DNA of 42,996 nucleotides from a virus. Below, piece after piece: positions 1 to 7,157 of this stretch. The translations under genes and the position numbers were made by a program. The stretch's first letter is position 1, and every line of letters starts with the position of its first letter. Below the pieces are notes generated by a model, which worked only from the letters and a program-made list of their open reading frames with translations, made no database searches and was not told where the DNA came from. The stretch covers positions 1 through 42,996 of the IMG/VR virus record IMGVR_UViG_3300010157_000108. One strand, given 5' to 3'.

Positions 1-15
1 TAATTTTAAATTTTA

Positions 16-429
16 CTACGTAACTTGGGTTTTTCTAAACCGTTGAATGATATTAACTTTGGATTCGTTATTTACGATTGAATCTCGGTTCCAATTAAGT
101 ATATATTTTTCTTTTGCTACTAGGACTAAATTAGTGCCATCTTCAGCTAAAACCAGCTCTGCATCCGCCATATCCGCACGTTCCAGTAGACTTATAGTAT
201 ACATGATTCCTAGCCCGCGAGCAAGATCACAATAGACATTGTCGCTCAGAAGTTGCCAAGGATCGGGCCAATCTGTTTGGTCGTCCCAATGTAAATAGTA
301 AGGTTGCCAAGGGGAATTGAACCACCATTGATTAACGGCAGTTAATGCGGATTCTAAATTAAGAGTTTGGCAACGACTGCGAAGTTCTACCCAGGCTTGT
401 AGCCTATTATCAAATGTTACAGGCCACAT
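16..429 (-). CDS. conserved hypothetical virion-region protein
   Basis: A 137-residue soluble protein of unknown function. The ATG at 427-429 is preferred over the in-frame TTG just upstream because it lies four bases after the stop of the tailspike gene, as expected for translational coupling. It is rich in Trp and Tyr in its first half (WWF, PWQPYYLHWDD, WPDPW around residues 35-58), followed by a DLARGLGIMYT segment and a more polar C-terminus. From memory, proteins of this look sit beside tail-fibre or tailspike genes in aquatic T4-like phages, so a tail or adsorption role is plausible. No enzymatic motif, signal peptide or membrane segment is seen. It could be a chaperone or connector for the tailspike, but that rests on position only. 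Confidence 0.7.
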   Translation of the reverse strand: MWPVTFDNRLQAWVELRSRCQTLNLESALTAVNQWWFNSPWQPYYLHWDDQTDWPDPWQLLSDNVYCDLARGLGIMYTISLLERADMADAELVLAEDGTNLVLVAKEKYILNWNRDSIVNNESKVNIIQRFRKTQVT

Positions 430-433
430 CAAA

Positions 434-2011
434 TCAGGCTAGGTAGTTGATAGAATAGTTAATTGTTCCGTTACCCAAGGTATTTTCAGCGGAGTATGTT
501 ATTGTTATTGTAGTGTTAACTTGAGTAACTGACAATGTAACTCCGGTGTCTGCGTTTTGCACAAAGTCATCAGACCAAACAGGATTACCGGTTCCGTTAA
601 CCGATGATATCAATATGGTTCCTGTGCGGTGTGTAGTGCCTCTTGCAATGGTATAGTTGACTGCAAACGCACTAGTTTGATCTGTAGATACCGTAGTAAC
701 TGTATTGGTATCATCGTTGGATATTTCAGTTTGAGATCCACTTTGTCTTATATAAGTTCCAGTGGCCAATACAATCTGTGAACCGTTTGTGGTAGCAACA
801 AAGTTGGTGGCTATGTCAGCATACACTCTAGGATAAGTTACAGCATCTGCGTCACTGCGAGAAAATAAATCGCTGATACTAATGTTATTACTGTTATTAA
901 GAACAATAATAGAAGTAAACGGAGTAGTGTCGGGTGCGTGATTTCCTACATTATAAAAAATATTATGTCCAGAGGCATTTGAATTAGAGTACTCACCAAA
1001 TATAATTCCTTCAGCATAAATGTTATCAAACAAATTACTAGTAATACGAATACCAGTTGGCGAAACCAGTGTAGGTGCTAAAGTTCCTAATAACACACCT
1101 TGATATAATGTATTAAATTCAGAATTTGAAATAGCAACACCACTGACTTCTTCATTGGTGTTGATTCCATAAACTGTTCCACTTAATACACATCCATCAA
1201 AAATTATGTTTTCGCATGAATAAGAAGCAGTTGTATTAAAATCTACTGCAATAGTAGCAGCAGTGTCTGTAGTTGGTGCAGATTGATTTGGGCCATAAAA
1301 TCCTACATTATTAAAACGACAATTAGTGGCTTGGCCAACTAAAAATACGCTGGCTGCAGTATCAACCGTTTGAAATCCAAGATTGGTGATAGTGATATTT
1401 TGTGGTGGTGTTGCTCCACCAGATCCAATGTTGACTCCTGTCTGTTGCAAGCTGTCAGCCGTTTGTGCCACATAGGCTGCTCCTGAATCTAATGAAATTA
1501 CAGAATTATCTAGGCCTTCACCATACAAGGTAGCATAGGGAGGAATGTTGATCGTGCCAGTTACTTTGTATACTCCGGCTGGGAAAAATAAACTACGACG
1601 TATTTGTGGGTTAACTTCTCTACAATACAATTGATACAACGCACGATTGATTGCTGCTGTGCAGTCTGTTGAGCCGTCACCTACTGCACCAAAATCTAAT
1701 ACTGAAGCAAACTGATCAAGCCAACTTTGTAAACTTAGATCAATTGGCGTACCCGAAGTAGGGCCAGTTTGCACTGTGTAACCAGCGGCCAGTCCTTTGT
1801 AAGTGTAGGTTGTAGAAAAATTCAAAATATCACTGAATTCCGTTAAGATTTCAGTGTTGCCAATGACTGGTGCACCATCTTCCAAGGTGCCATTGCCAAT
1901 CCAGAGTTGACGTGTGTCGGTACTCCAGCCAAACTCTGCGCCGGCTAGTTGTGGTAGATTTTCTGCTAAACCTTTACGGTTTGTAATTTGGGATATTTGA
2001 ACAATGGCCAA
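434..2011 (-). CDS. tailspike / tail fibre with pectin-lyase-like beta-helix
   Basis: A 525-residue adsorption protein. Residues 1-55 (AEFGWSTDTRQLWIGNGT) look like the short N-terminal domain of phage tropism or fibre proteins that anchors to the baseplate. Around residues 105-180 comes the pectate-lyase-3 signature: a FGAVGDGSTDCTAAINRAL turn, then FFPAGVYKVTGTI and YGEGLDNSVI. Residues 180-400 have the Asn-, Ile- and Gly-rich pattern of a right-handed parallel beta-helix. The C-terminus is a Thr-rich beta domain. Such proteins bind, and often cleave, surface polysaccharide. The start is a TTG at 2009-2011, supported by a strong AAGGAAG ribosome-binding site about seven bases upstream. A late promoter box lies at 2038-2043. 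Catalytic residues for polysaccharide cleavage cannot be assigned by eye. Confidence 0.85.
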   Translation of the reverse strand: MAIVQISQITNRKGLAENLPQLAGAEFGWSTDTRQLWIGNGTLEDGAPVIGNTEILTEFSDILNFSTTYTYKGLAAGYTVQTGPTSGTPIDLSLQSWLDQFASVLDFGAVGDGSTDCTAAINRALYQLYCREVNPQIRRSLFFPAGVYKVTGTINIPPYATLYGEGLDNSVISLDSGAAYVAQTADSLQQTGVNIGSGGATPPQNITITNLGFQTVDTAASVFLVGQATNCRFNNVGFYGPNQSAPTTDTAATIAVDFNTTASYSCENIIFDGCVLSGTVYGINTNEEVSGVAISNSEFNTLYQGVLLGTLAPTLVSPTGIRITSNLFDNIYAEGIIFGEYSNSNASGHNIFYNVGNHAPDTTPFTSIIVLNNSNNISISDLFSRSDADAVTYPRVYADIATNFVATTNGSQIVLATGTYIRQSGSQTEISNDDTNTVTTVSTDQTSAFAVNYTIARGTTHRTGTILISSVNGTGNPVWSDDFVQNADTGVTLSVTQVNTTITITYSAENTLGNGTINYSINYLA

Positions 2012-2037
2012 TTTAGTCTTCCTTGAATTCTATTCAG

Positions 2038-2043
2038 TATTTA
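2038..2043 (-). promoter_or_regulatory. late promoter box before the tailspike gene
   Basis: On the coding strand the sequence reads GCTAAATACTG. TAAATA matches the core of the T4 late promoter TATAAATA. It lies about 26 bases before the TTG start, with AAGGAAG between. It sits just after the stop codon of the exonuclease gene, so the tailspike can be expressed late and independently of the nucleotide-metabolism operon. Confidence 0.55.
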
Positions 2044-2048
2044 GCTGG

Positions 2049-2777
2049 TTAGGCCAGTAGGTAATACTGCTCTAAGCGGCGCCACCATTGATCTGCCCAA
2101 TAGTCAAAACGTTCAGGTTTTAATACAAATTCTTGGTAAACAGGGCGGGCCTGTGGGTTACCCATATCGTCTACTGGGGGTTTAACACACATCAACACAA
2201 CACCTTTGCGTATATTAGTTCCGTAAACTTCATTGTGTGCCAGGGCATACGCTGTTAACTGTAGATAGTAATCCTCAATCCATTCTTCTCGTTTGGGTTT
2301 GTTTGTTTGCTTGTAATCTAAAATACTTTCCTCGTTTAAGTGCAACCCACAGCCATCTGTAGTACCGGCATACAAACTAGGAAAATACAAGGGAATTTCT
2401 ACACCCCAAATTTCGTTGACATTCTTAAGGCCGTCTTCAATTACAGTCTGTGCCATTGCGTGACTTGCCCACCCAAATGGGTTTGATCCACGTTCTTTTA
2501 ATTCACCTTGTTTGATATAGTCTTCAAGGTAGGTGTGCATACGTGTGCCACGGTTAGCCGCTTCAGTAGTAATCTTTTGTGCGTTTTCTACTCCAACACG
2601 TTTGCGCCATTCGTTGAGCGCCTGTTTTTTTTCTTCAGGTTTAGTCCGGTCAAGAACTGTTGTTACACTAGGCAATCGTTTTCCATCTGGTGTAGCATAA
2701 AGACGTCGACCATCTTCAGTAACACGACTCAGAGGTTTGTAATCAAATTTTGGGTTATACATTTTCATCGTCAACAT
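2049..2777 (-). CDS. PD-(D/E)XK phage exonuclease
   Basis: A 242-residue nuclease of the PD-(D/E)XK superfamily (RecB/Cas4-like exonuclease group of T4-like phages). RLPSVTTVL near residue 35, the helix ANRGTRMHTYLEDYI near 85-100, AGTTDGCG near 140 (catalytic Asp) and SILDYKQTN near 153 (D-x-K) form the usual active-site order. QLTAYA near 173 is the typical Q-x3-Y helix. Only two cysteines are present, so this is not an iron-sulfur exonuclease. It probably acts on host or phage DNA ends during nucleotide salvage or recombination. The first ATG overlaps the dCMP deaminase gene by 23 bases; the ATGs at 2768 and 2762 are possible alternatives. It is the last gene of the iscU-iscA-deaminase operon. 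Confidence 0.85.
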   Translation of the reverse strand: MLTMKMYNPKFDYKPLSRVTEDGRRLYATPDGKRLPSVTTVLDRTKPEEKKQALNEWRKRVGVENAQKITTEAANRGTRMHTYLEDYIKQGELKERGSNPFGWASHAMAQTVIEDGLKNVNEIWGVEIPLYFPSLYAGTTDGCGLHLNEESILDYKQTNKPKREEWIEDYYLQLTAYALAHNEVYGTNIRKGVVLMCVKPPVDDMGNPQARPVYQEFVLKPERFDYWADQWWRRLEQYYLLA

Positions 2778-3201
2778 GGTTTACTTCTATTCCTGATTTT
2801 TTAAGAAACTGGGTGCCAGTATCATCCCTGTATTTTTCTCTGTAAAAAACACGCTTGATACCACTTTGAAAAATTAGTTTGGCACAATCCAAGCAAGGAC
2901 TATGAGTAATAAACATATCACTGCCAAGGCCAGATTCATTCGACCTTGCCAACTTAGCGATTGCATTAGTTTCAGCATGAAGTACCTCCGGTTTGGTTGT
3001 TAAAAATTTTATGTCACCATTGGGCCATTTAATTTCATCTTCACAATTGTTGTCCCAATCTGCTGGCATGCCATTATAGCCGATACTGATAATTCTATCA
3101 TTTTTTACTACAATAGCGCCAACATGTAATCGACGAGCATGGCTAAGTTCAGCAGTGCGCTGAGCAATGTCCATAAAATATTTGATAAATTTACTTTTCA
3201 A
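2755..3201 (-). CDS. deoxycytidylate (dCMP) deaminase
   Basis: A 148-residue zinc enzyme that converts dCMP to dUMP, feeding thymidylate synthesis for phage DNA. The HAE motif (H75, E77) and PCLDC (C103, C106) provide the zinc ligands and the catalytic glutamate of the cytidine/deoxycytidylate deaminase fold. GYNGMPADWDNNCED (residues 41-55) is the substrate loop typical of phage and bacterial dCMP deaminases. The start is a TTG sharing four bases with the iscA stop codon. The next ATG (residue 10) would remove the first helix, KFIKYF, which belongs to the family. Third gene of the operon that starts with iscU. Confidence 0.93.
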   Translation of the reverse strand: MKSKFIKYFMDIAQRTAELSHARRLHVGAIVVKNDRIISIGYNGMPADWDNNCEDEIKWPNGDIKFLTTKPEVLHAETNAIAKLARSNESGLGSDMFITHSPCLDCAKLIFQSGIKRVFYREKYRDDTGTQFLKKSGIEVNHVDDENV

Positions 3202-3518
3202 ATCCTAAAACTTTCTCCACATCCACAACGGTCTCGTTCAAGAGGATTGTTAAATTCAAAGCCTTCGTTAAGACCCTGGCGCACATAGTCTACTTCGACT
3301 CCATTTAAGTATGCTGAACTCTTAGGATCAATCACTACAACAAAGCCATCTTGTTCAACTGCAATGTCTTCTGCATTAATGGTATCAACATATTCTAATA
3401 CATAAGCAAGCCCTGAGCAACCAGTGGTACGAACACCAAGTCGAATACCTACCCCTTGGCCACGTCGAGTCAAGTTAGATACAATTTTTTTAGAGGCGAC
3501 GTCAGTAACTGAAATCAT
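3198..3518 (-). CDS. iscA: A-type iron-sulfur carrier protein (IscA-like)
   Basis: A 106-residue protein, full length for IscA/ErpA/HesB carriers. It accepts [2Fe-2S] or [4Fe-4S] clusters from the IscU scaffold and hands them to apo-enzymes. The three ligand cysteines are present: C34 in RTTGCSGLAY, and C98 and C100 in the C-terminal CGCGESF. The motif GLNEGFEFNNP before the CGCG end is typical. The sequence looks much like bacterial IscA of Gammaproteobacteria and Betaproteobacteria, which points to acquisition from a host. It starts at an ATG sharing one base with the iscU stop (TGATG), so the two are co-translated. ErpA is an alternative name, but the iscU neighbour favours IscA. Confidence 0.93.
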   Translation of the reverse strand: MISVTDVASKKIVSNLTRRGQGVGIRLGVRTTGCSGLAYVLEYVDTINAEDIAVEQDGFVVVIDPKSSAYLNGVEVDYVRQGLNEGFEFNNPLERDRCGCGESFRI

Positions 3519-3895
3519 CAGTGTTTTTTACGGTAGTCTTCGATTGCGGCTTTTATAGCATCTTCTGCAAGTATGCTACAATGTATTTTAACCGGTGGTA
3601 AGGCAAGTTCTCCAGCAATATCCGAATTTTTAATCGTTCCTGCTTGGTCAAGCGTTTTTCCTTTAACCCACTCGGTGACAAGACTTGAGCTGGCGATTGC
3701 TGATCCGCACCCGTACGTTTTAAATTTGGCATCAGTTATTACTCCTTCAGTATTTACTTTGATTTGAAGTTTCATGACGTCGCCACATGCAGGAGCTCCA
3801 ACCATACCGGTTCCAATCGAGTCGTCACTTTTGTCAAACGACCCTACATTACGTGGATTTTCGTAGTGATCAATTACTTTTTCTGAATATGCCAT
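3518..3895 (-). CDS. iscU: iron-sulfur cluster scaffold protein IscU
   Basis: A 125-residue scaffold on which iron-sulfur clusters are built before transfer to IscA or target enzymes. All functional residues stand at the same positions as in E. coli IscU: C37 and D39 in APACGDV, C63 in TYGCGSA, H105 and C106 in KIHCSIL. LPPVK (residues 99-103) is the HscA chaperone-binding motif, so the protein should plug into the host cysteine desulfurase and HscA/HscB system; no iscS is seen in this window. Overall it resembles betaproteobacterial IscU. It is the first gene of an iscU-iscA-dCMP deaminase-exonuclease operon, with AGGAG six bases before the ATG. Confidence 0.96.
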   Translation of the reverse strand: MAYSEKVIDHYENPRNVGSFDKSDDSIGTGMVGAPACGDVMKLQIKVNTEGVITDAKFKTYGCGSAIASSSLVTEWVKGKTLDQAGTIKNSDIAGELALPPVKIHCSILAEDAIKAAIEDYRKKH

Positions 3896-3913
3896 TTACT
3901 TCTCCTGTTTTAT

Positions 3914-3942
3914 ATTATAACATGTAACTGTTGTATTTACAA
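3914..3942 (-). promoter_or_regulatory. host-type promoter of the iscU operon, with an overlapping late box
   Basis: On the coding strand, TTGTAA (3937-3942), a 17-base spacer, and a perfect TATAAT (3914-3919). Transcription would start about 12 bases before the iscU ATG, leaving a short leader that holds AGGAG. A late-type TAAATA (3934-3939) overlaps the -35 box, so the operon may be read both early and late. Confidence 0.7.
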
Positions 3943-3956
3943 CCTTTTTGAACGGA

Positions 3957-4874
3957 TTATACGACTGGTTCTAGGGTGTATTGTTTTCGAGCTTGATTTT
4001 TGGTAACTGCAAATAATCTATTTTTATAGTCCAGACTTTCTGGGCAGAATTTACACATGGTCAATTGCTCATCAATCGTGTCCAAAAACTCTTGTCCGCG
4101 TTCTGCATACTCATAAGGAGATAATGGCCGGTAAGAATTTAATACGGCTCGATCCGCGTCCGAAATATCAAATCCGTGTTGTTGATCAAACTCTGGAAAT
4201 AATGCAGCTGGGCCACATTTATACAGTTTACCTTTGATCATATGATAATTTTTATGGCGCCTAAATCCACAACTGTTGTGTGCTACTTCGGGTCTACTAT
4301 TGTGTAGTGTAAATCGACCAGTAGCATCACGACCAATTGCACTGTCATAAAAATCATATTGTATCCACAAAGGAATAACAACTTTATTTTCATCTACCCA
4401 TGCTACGTCGGCACCATATTCGTTGCGAGGATCATTTTTTTCTATTTTTGTAATATTACCTTTAAGGAACTTGTAAACCTCTGTTTCAAACTCATCAATG
4501 GTGTTGGGATTGTGCCAGCTGATACCCATCCAGTTGCCATTGGCCTGTAGTGCTTCGTAAAGTCCTTTTACATTGTTTAGACGTGTGCCGTTTGACAAAA
4601 TCTGCACATTTCTCTTAAAGATACGATTGATTCCATATACCCAATCAAGTATATCTGGATTAAGCAGGGGTTCTCCACCTAGTATTACAATCCGATCAAC
4701 ATCTACATGTTCGGCCCATTTGGCATAGTCGGCTTCGTAGTCACTCCATCGTTGCCAACCAGCAAATGAGTAGTTGTTGAATCGATTACAACCTTCGCAG
4801 GTCAAATTACAAACGTTGGTTATATAGAACTCGAGTTTGGAGAATAAGTGTTTTTTCATAGTATAGTGCATCAT
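3957..4874 (-). CDS. radical SAM enzyme with C-terminal auxiliary cysteines (rSAM 1)
   Basis: A 305-residue radical S-adenosylmethionine protein. C22-x3-C26-x2-C29 (CNLTCEGC) binds the catalytic [4Fe-4S] cluster and ILGGEPLL (residues 64-71) is the SAM-binding GGEP motif. The C-terminal half has further cysteines (NSCGFR, YKCGPAA, and CKFC near residue 275) that could hold an auxiliary cluster, as in SPASM/twitch enzymes. Substrate unknown. Three in-frame ATGs occur at codons 1, 2 and 6. The first two lie inside a hairpin (4869-4891), so the third (MKKHLFSK) may be the start in practice. A late promoter box lies upstream at 4897-4902. It is encoded directly upstream of the iscU operon, which could supply its clusters. 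Confidence 0.88.
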   Translation of the reverse strand: MMHYTMKKHLFSKLEFYITNVCNLTCEGCNRFNNYSFAGWQRWSDYEADYAKWAEHVDVDRIVILGGEPLLNPDILDWVYGINRIFKRNVQILSNGTRLNNVKGLYEALQANGNWMGISWHNPNTIDEFETEVYKFLKGNITKIEKNDPRNEYGADVAWVDENKVVIPLWIQYDFYDSAIGRDATGRFTLHNSRPEVAHNSCGFRRHKNYHMIKGKLYKCGPAALFPEFDQQHGFDISDADRAVLNSYRPLSPYEYAERGQEFLDTIDEQLTMCKFCPESLDYKNRLFAVTKNQARKQYTLEPVV

Positions 4875-4891
4875 CTAATAATCAGATGATG
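4869..4891 (-). promoter_or_regulatory. leader hairpin covering the first start codons of rSAM 1
   Basis: Perfect 8-base inverted repeat CATCATCT-N7-AGATGATG. On the mRNA the right arm contains the ATGATG that opens the radical SAM reading frame, while a third ATG eight bases on stays free. The hairpin could hide the first starts or set translation level. No T-run follows, so it is not a terminator. Confidence 0.55.
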
Positions 4892-4896
4892 TTAGA

Positions 4897-4902
4897 TATT
4901 TA
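4897..4902 (-). promoter_or_regulatory. late promoter box before rSAM 1
   Basis: The coding strand reads GTAAATATC just after the stop of the next gene upstream. It matches the TAAATA late core and is followed by a leader of about 20 bases that contains the 4869-4891 hairpin. Confidence 0.4.
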
Positions 4903-4914
4903 CGACTAATGTGT

Positions 4915-5250
4915 TTACTGGCGACGTTTTAATGCCGCTTTGGCATTGCTGTCTACCACGGCTCGAGCTTGGTCCACGCTCATACCGGTTTCGGCTTCGG
5001 TATTGCCTTTGAAACGAACCACACCCGAATTGGGTTCAAGCGGTTCTAATATATTGCTTAAAGGTTCTTTACTAATCAAATCGCCTAGGTTGGCCGAAGT
5101 AACATTAACACCTAAACTTTTTGCAGCGTCGATAAAAGCCTGTTGACTAATTTGTTTTGCGGCGGCTTCATCTTCACTCCGTCCAAGCAAAAACTGGCTT
5201 AATGCAGCCAGTCGTTGTGTGTTGGGATCTGCAACTTCTCGAATTAACAT
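4915..5250 (-). CDS. hypothetical protein, late structural region
   Basis: A 111-residue, mostly helical, charged protein of unknown function. It has the sequence RLAALSQFLLGRSEDEAAAKQ near residues 13-33 and a KRRQ C-terminus. The N-terminal MLIREVAD resembles the short leaders of neighbouring proteins (MKLQELA, MQIHEIT) but lacks a clear [LIV]-x-E cleavage site. The ATG overlaps the TAA of the previous gene by one base (TAATG), so it is translationally coupled to the 396-residue protein upstream. Probably a virion or assembly protein by position. Confidence 0.65.
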   Translation of the reverse strand: MLIREVADPNTQRLAALSQFLLGRSEDEAAAKQISQQAFIDAAKSLGVNVTSANLGDLISKEPLSNILEPLEPNSGVVRFKGNTEAETGMSVDQARAVVDSNAKAALKRRQ

Positions 5251-6440
5251 TATCTGCGTTCACGGCCTAAACCGGCTGCTTGTGCGGCAGCATCCAAGTC
5301 TGCACCAGCGGCATCTAAGTCTGCAACTTCTTCGCCCGGGGCAGGAAGTTCAGCACCCATGTCAGCACCCATGTCTGGAGCGGCACCTATTTCGGCACCA
5401 GGAACTTGTGGTGCTTGTCCAGTGATTACACCCAGTGCGGCTTCCAACTGTTGTTTAGCACCTTGCAAGTTTCCTAATAGGCCACTCAATGCAGCACTGG
5501 CATCAGCATTGTATTGTGTAGCTTGATCGACCCCGACTTCATTTCTAATTTGATCCAACAGGGCTGGCAAATCTTTAAACTGCATAGCAGACACTTGCTC
5601 ACTCATCTTTTGAACTTGGTCTACCATGTCTTGGCTTGCCAACACAACTTGAGCTTGTTGAATTTCACTGGCTTCACGCAAACGACGAGCACGACTGCCT
5701 TCTGCTACGCCCTTTTTTCTAGTTACAGGATTACTTGCATCACCGTAGCCACCTTCTTTTCCCCAATCGTAAGATTGATTGTTAGGAGTTGCACCTTTAG
5801 CATGTGCTTTCTTTATATTGCCCAAAGCCTTTTGATTGAACTTGGCATATTTTTCACCTTCAGAGCCGTAATTTACTTTAGGGTCAGTCCAATGACTATC
5901 TGCGTAACCATCTCTTTCAGCAGGACGTCCTGCTAATCCTTTAGCAACACCACCTGCCCATGTTCCTTGACCTGCTCTCTTACCGGCATAACTAGTCAAT
6001 GTTGCCGGACTTAGTTCATCAAGTTGAGCTTCGGCCATGGCCATCATGGTTGGATCATTCATTTGCTTTTGCAATTGAGCAATCTCGCCTTGCTTGGCTT
6101 TGATAGCATCTTGAATTTGCTTTTTCTTTTGCTGGATCTGTGCGGCTTGCATTCCAGCTTGTGCCTGAGGATTTGCAGCAGGAGCGGCGCCTGGAGTAGT
6201 TGCGGCCGCGGCCAGAGCCTGTTCCATCATGACCAATTTCAAGTATGATGGATTTCGCTCACTGTAGTGAAATTCTGGAGTGCGACGATGTTCAGCAATT
6301 AAGCCACGCACACGCTTGAGCATGTTTCGTGCTTGGCCTTTTGATACTGTGTTGAAATCAACACGGTTGCCAAAATAGCTTTCAAAAACCTTAGCGGCTT
6401 GTTGTATTGGGTTGGCTACGGCCAGTTCTTGCAGTTTCAT
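5250..6440 (-). CDS. hypothetical late protein, coiled coil and low complexity
   Basis: A 396-residue protein of unknown function. Residues 1-75 form a charged helical domain (FESYFGNRVDFNTVSKGQ, then RRTPEFHYSERNPS). Residues 75-135 are Ala/Gln-rich with a predicted coiled coil (QQKKKQIQDAIKAKQGE). A middle part contains LDELSPATLTSYAGKRA, a short motif that recurs, from memory, in precursor-like structural proteins of many phages. Residues 255-345 are a second helical region. The end is an Ala/Asp/Gly-rich acidic tail. Low-complexity linkers suggest a scaffold or processed internal protein. A late promoter box (6464-6469) and AGAGGA precede the ATG. The first 50 bases overlap the end of the next upstream gene. 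Confidence 0.7.
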   Translation of the reverse strand: MKLQELAVANPIQQAAKVFESYFGNRVDFNTVSKGQARNMLKRVRGLIAEHRRTPEFHYSERNPSYLKLVMMEQALAAAATTPGAAPAANPQAQAGMQAAQIQQKKKQIQDAIKAKQGEIAQLQKQMNDPTMMAMAEAQLDELSPATLTSYAGKRAGQGTWAGGVAKGLAGRPAERDGYADSHWTDPKVNYGSEGEKYAKFNQKALGNIKKAHAKGATPNNQSYDWGKEGGYGDASNPVTRKKGVAEGSRARRLREASEIQQAQVVLASQDMVDQVQKMSEQVSAMQFKDLPALLDQIRNEVGVDQATQYNADASAALSGLLGNLQGAKQQLEAALGVITGQAPQVPGAEIGAAPDMGADMGAELPAPGEEVADLDAAGADLDAAAQAAGLGRERR

Positions 6441-6885
6441 TATTGAATCCTCTTAATTGTATATATTTAGCCCAGTTTACATATTTGTTTAACTGATTTT
6501 CCAGCAATTTCTTTTGTATGATTTTGCTTTCCAGCTTGGTTAGAATAATTTCTCGTAAATTAGGATCTCGGCTACGATCACCAATTGCTGCTCTGGTATT
6601 AATGTCGTTTTTAAGTGCTGTTAATTTATTATCGGTTCTTAGTATTTCTCGGGCTGTGTTATAACCATGATTTTTATCGGCTATGCACCAGCTGAGTGCT
6701 GTGCGTGTGCTGCTGAACGTGCCCACTTCTGTAATGCCACAAACAACTTGATAACCTGGTGATACAGGCTGTATTCGATAGTGCCCAAATACTTCGTATC
6801 CATCATCACTGACCCAGATCAAATTGGGTGCAACATTTTTAAATTCCTGGCGGAACATGCGTTCAAATTCTTGGTCTGGTTTCAT
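6391..6885 (-). CDS. hypothetical protein
   Basis: A 164-residue protein of unknown function. The first 75 residues form a compact beta-type domain (WVSDDGYEVFGHYRIQP, YQVVCGITEVGTFSSTRTALSWC). The second half is helical and basic (ILTKLESKIIQKKLLENQL). The ATG overlaps the stop of the upstream gene by four bases (ATGA). The last 50 bases run into the 396-residue gene in another frame, and the end may carry promoter information for that gene. No cofactor or catalytic motif is seen. Confidence 0.65.
   Translation of the reverse strand: MKPDQEFERMFRQEFKNVAPNLIWVSDDGYEVFGHYRIQPVSPGYQVVCGITEVGTFSSTRTALSWCIADKNHGYNTAREILRTDNKLTALKNDINTRAAIGDRSRDPNLREIILTKLESKIIQKKLLENQLNKYVNWAKYIQLRGFNNETARTGRSQPNTTSR
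6464..6469 (-). promoter_or_regulatory. late promoter box before the 396-residue gene
   Basis: The coding strand reads GGCTAAATATATAC, about 23 bases before the ATG at 6440, with AGAGGA between. It lies inside the 3' end of the upstream reading frame. Confidence 0.5.
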
Positions 6886-7145
6886 TTAATGATGTAGTGA
6901 GAGATCATGTAGCCCAATGCTGCTGTCAATACTCCAATAGAACCCACTGCCCAATTGATCAGTTGAGTATTTCGTTGATTGTTCATTTGGCTTACATTGT
7001 CTTTAACTTCTGCAACCATATCGCACAGATGTGCAATGCTAACACTCATGGCAGTCATTTTGTCTTCTAATGCATTGTAGCGTTCGGCACATAGTTCTAC
7101 GTGTGCTTCCAGGCTTTTCTTTTCAATATCAGTTGGCTCAACCAT
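6882..7145 (-). CDS. small membrane-anchored coiled-coil protein
   Basis: An 87-residue protein. Residues 1-60 are a charged helix or coiled coil (LEAHVELCAERYNALEDKM). Residues 65-86 form one hydrophobic segment (WAVGSIGVLTAALGYMISHYIIK) that would sit in the inner membrane with the N-terminus in the cytoplasm. The size and single tail anchor fit a small lysis or membrane-associated phage protein, for example a holin-like or spanin-like factor, but no defining motif is present. TGGAGA and a late box (7163-7168) precede the ATG, so it is a late gene. Confidence 0.7.
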   Translation of the reverse strand: MVEPTDIEKKSLEAHVELCAERYNALEDKMTAMSVSIAHLCDMVAEVKDNVSQMNNQRNTQLINWAVGSIGVLTAALGYMISHYIIK

Positions 7146-7157
7146 GATTAATCTCCA

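Noticed and set aside
2049-2777. Idea that the exonuclease is an iron-sulfur (Cas4/AddB-like) nuclease served by IscU/IscA
   Set aside because: Only two cysteines are present, too few for the four-cysteine cluster of those enzymes.
5514-5936. Plus-strand frame of 140 codons
   Set aside because: Antisense to the 396-residue late gene; hydrophobic and Cys-rich shadow sequence, no start signals.
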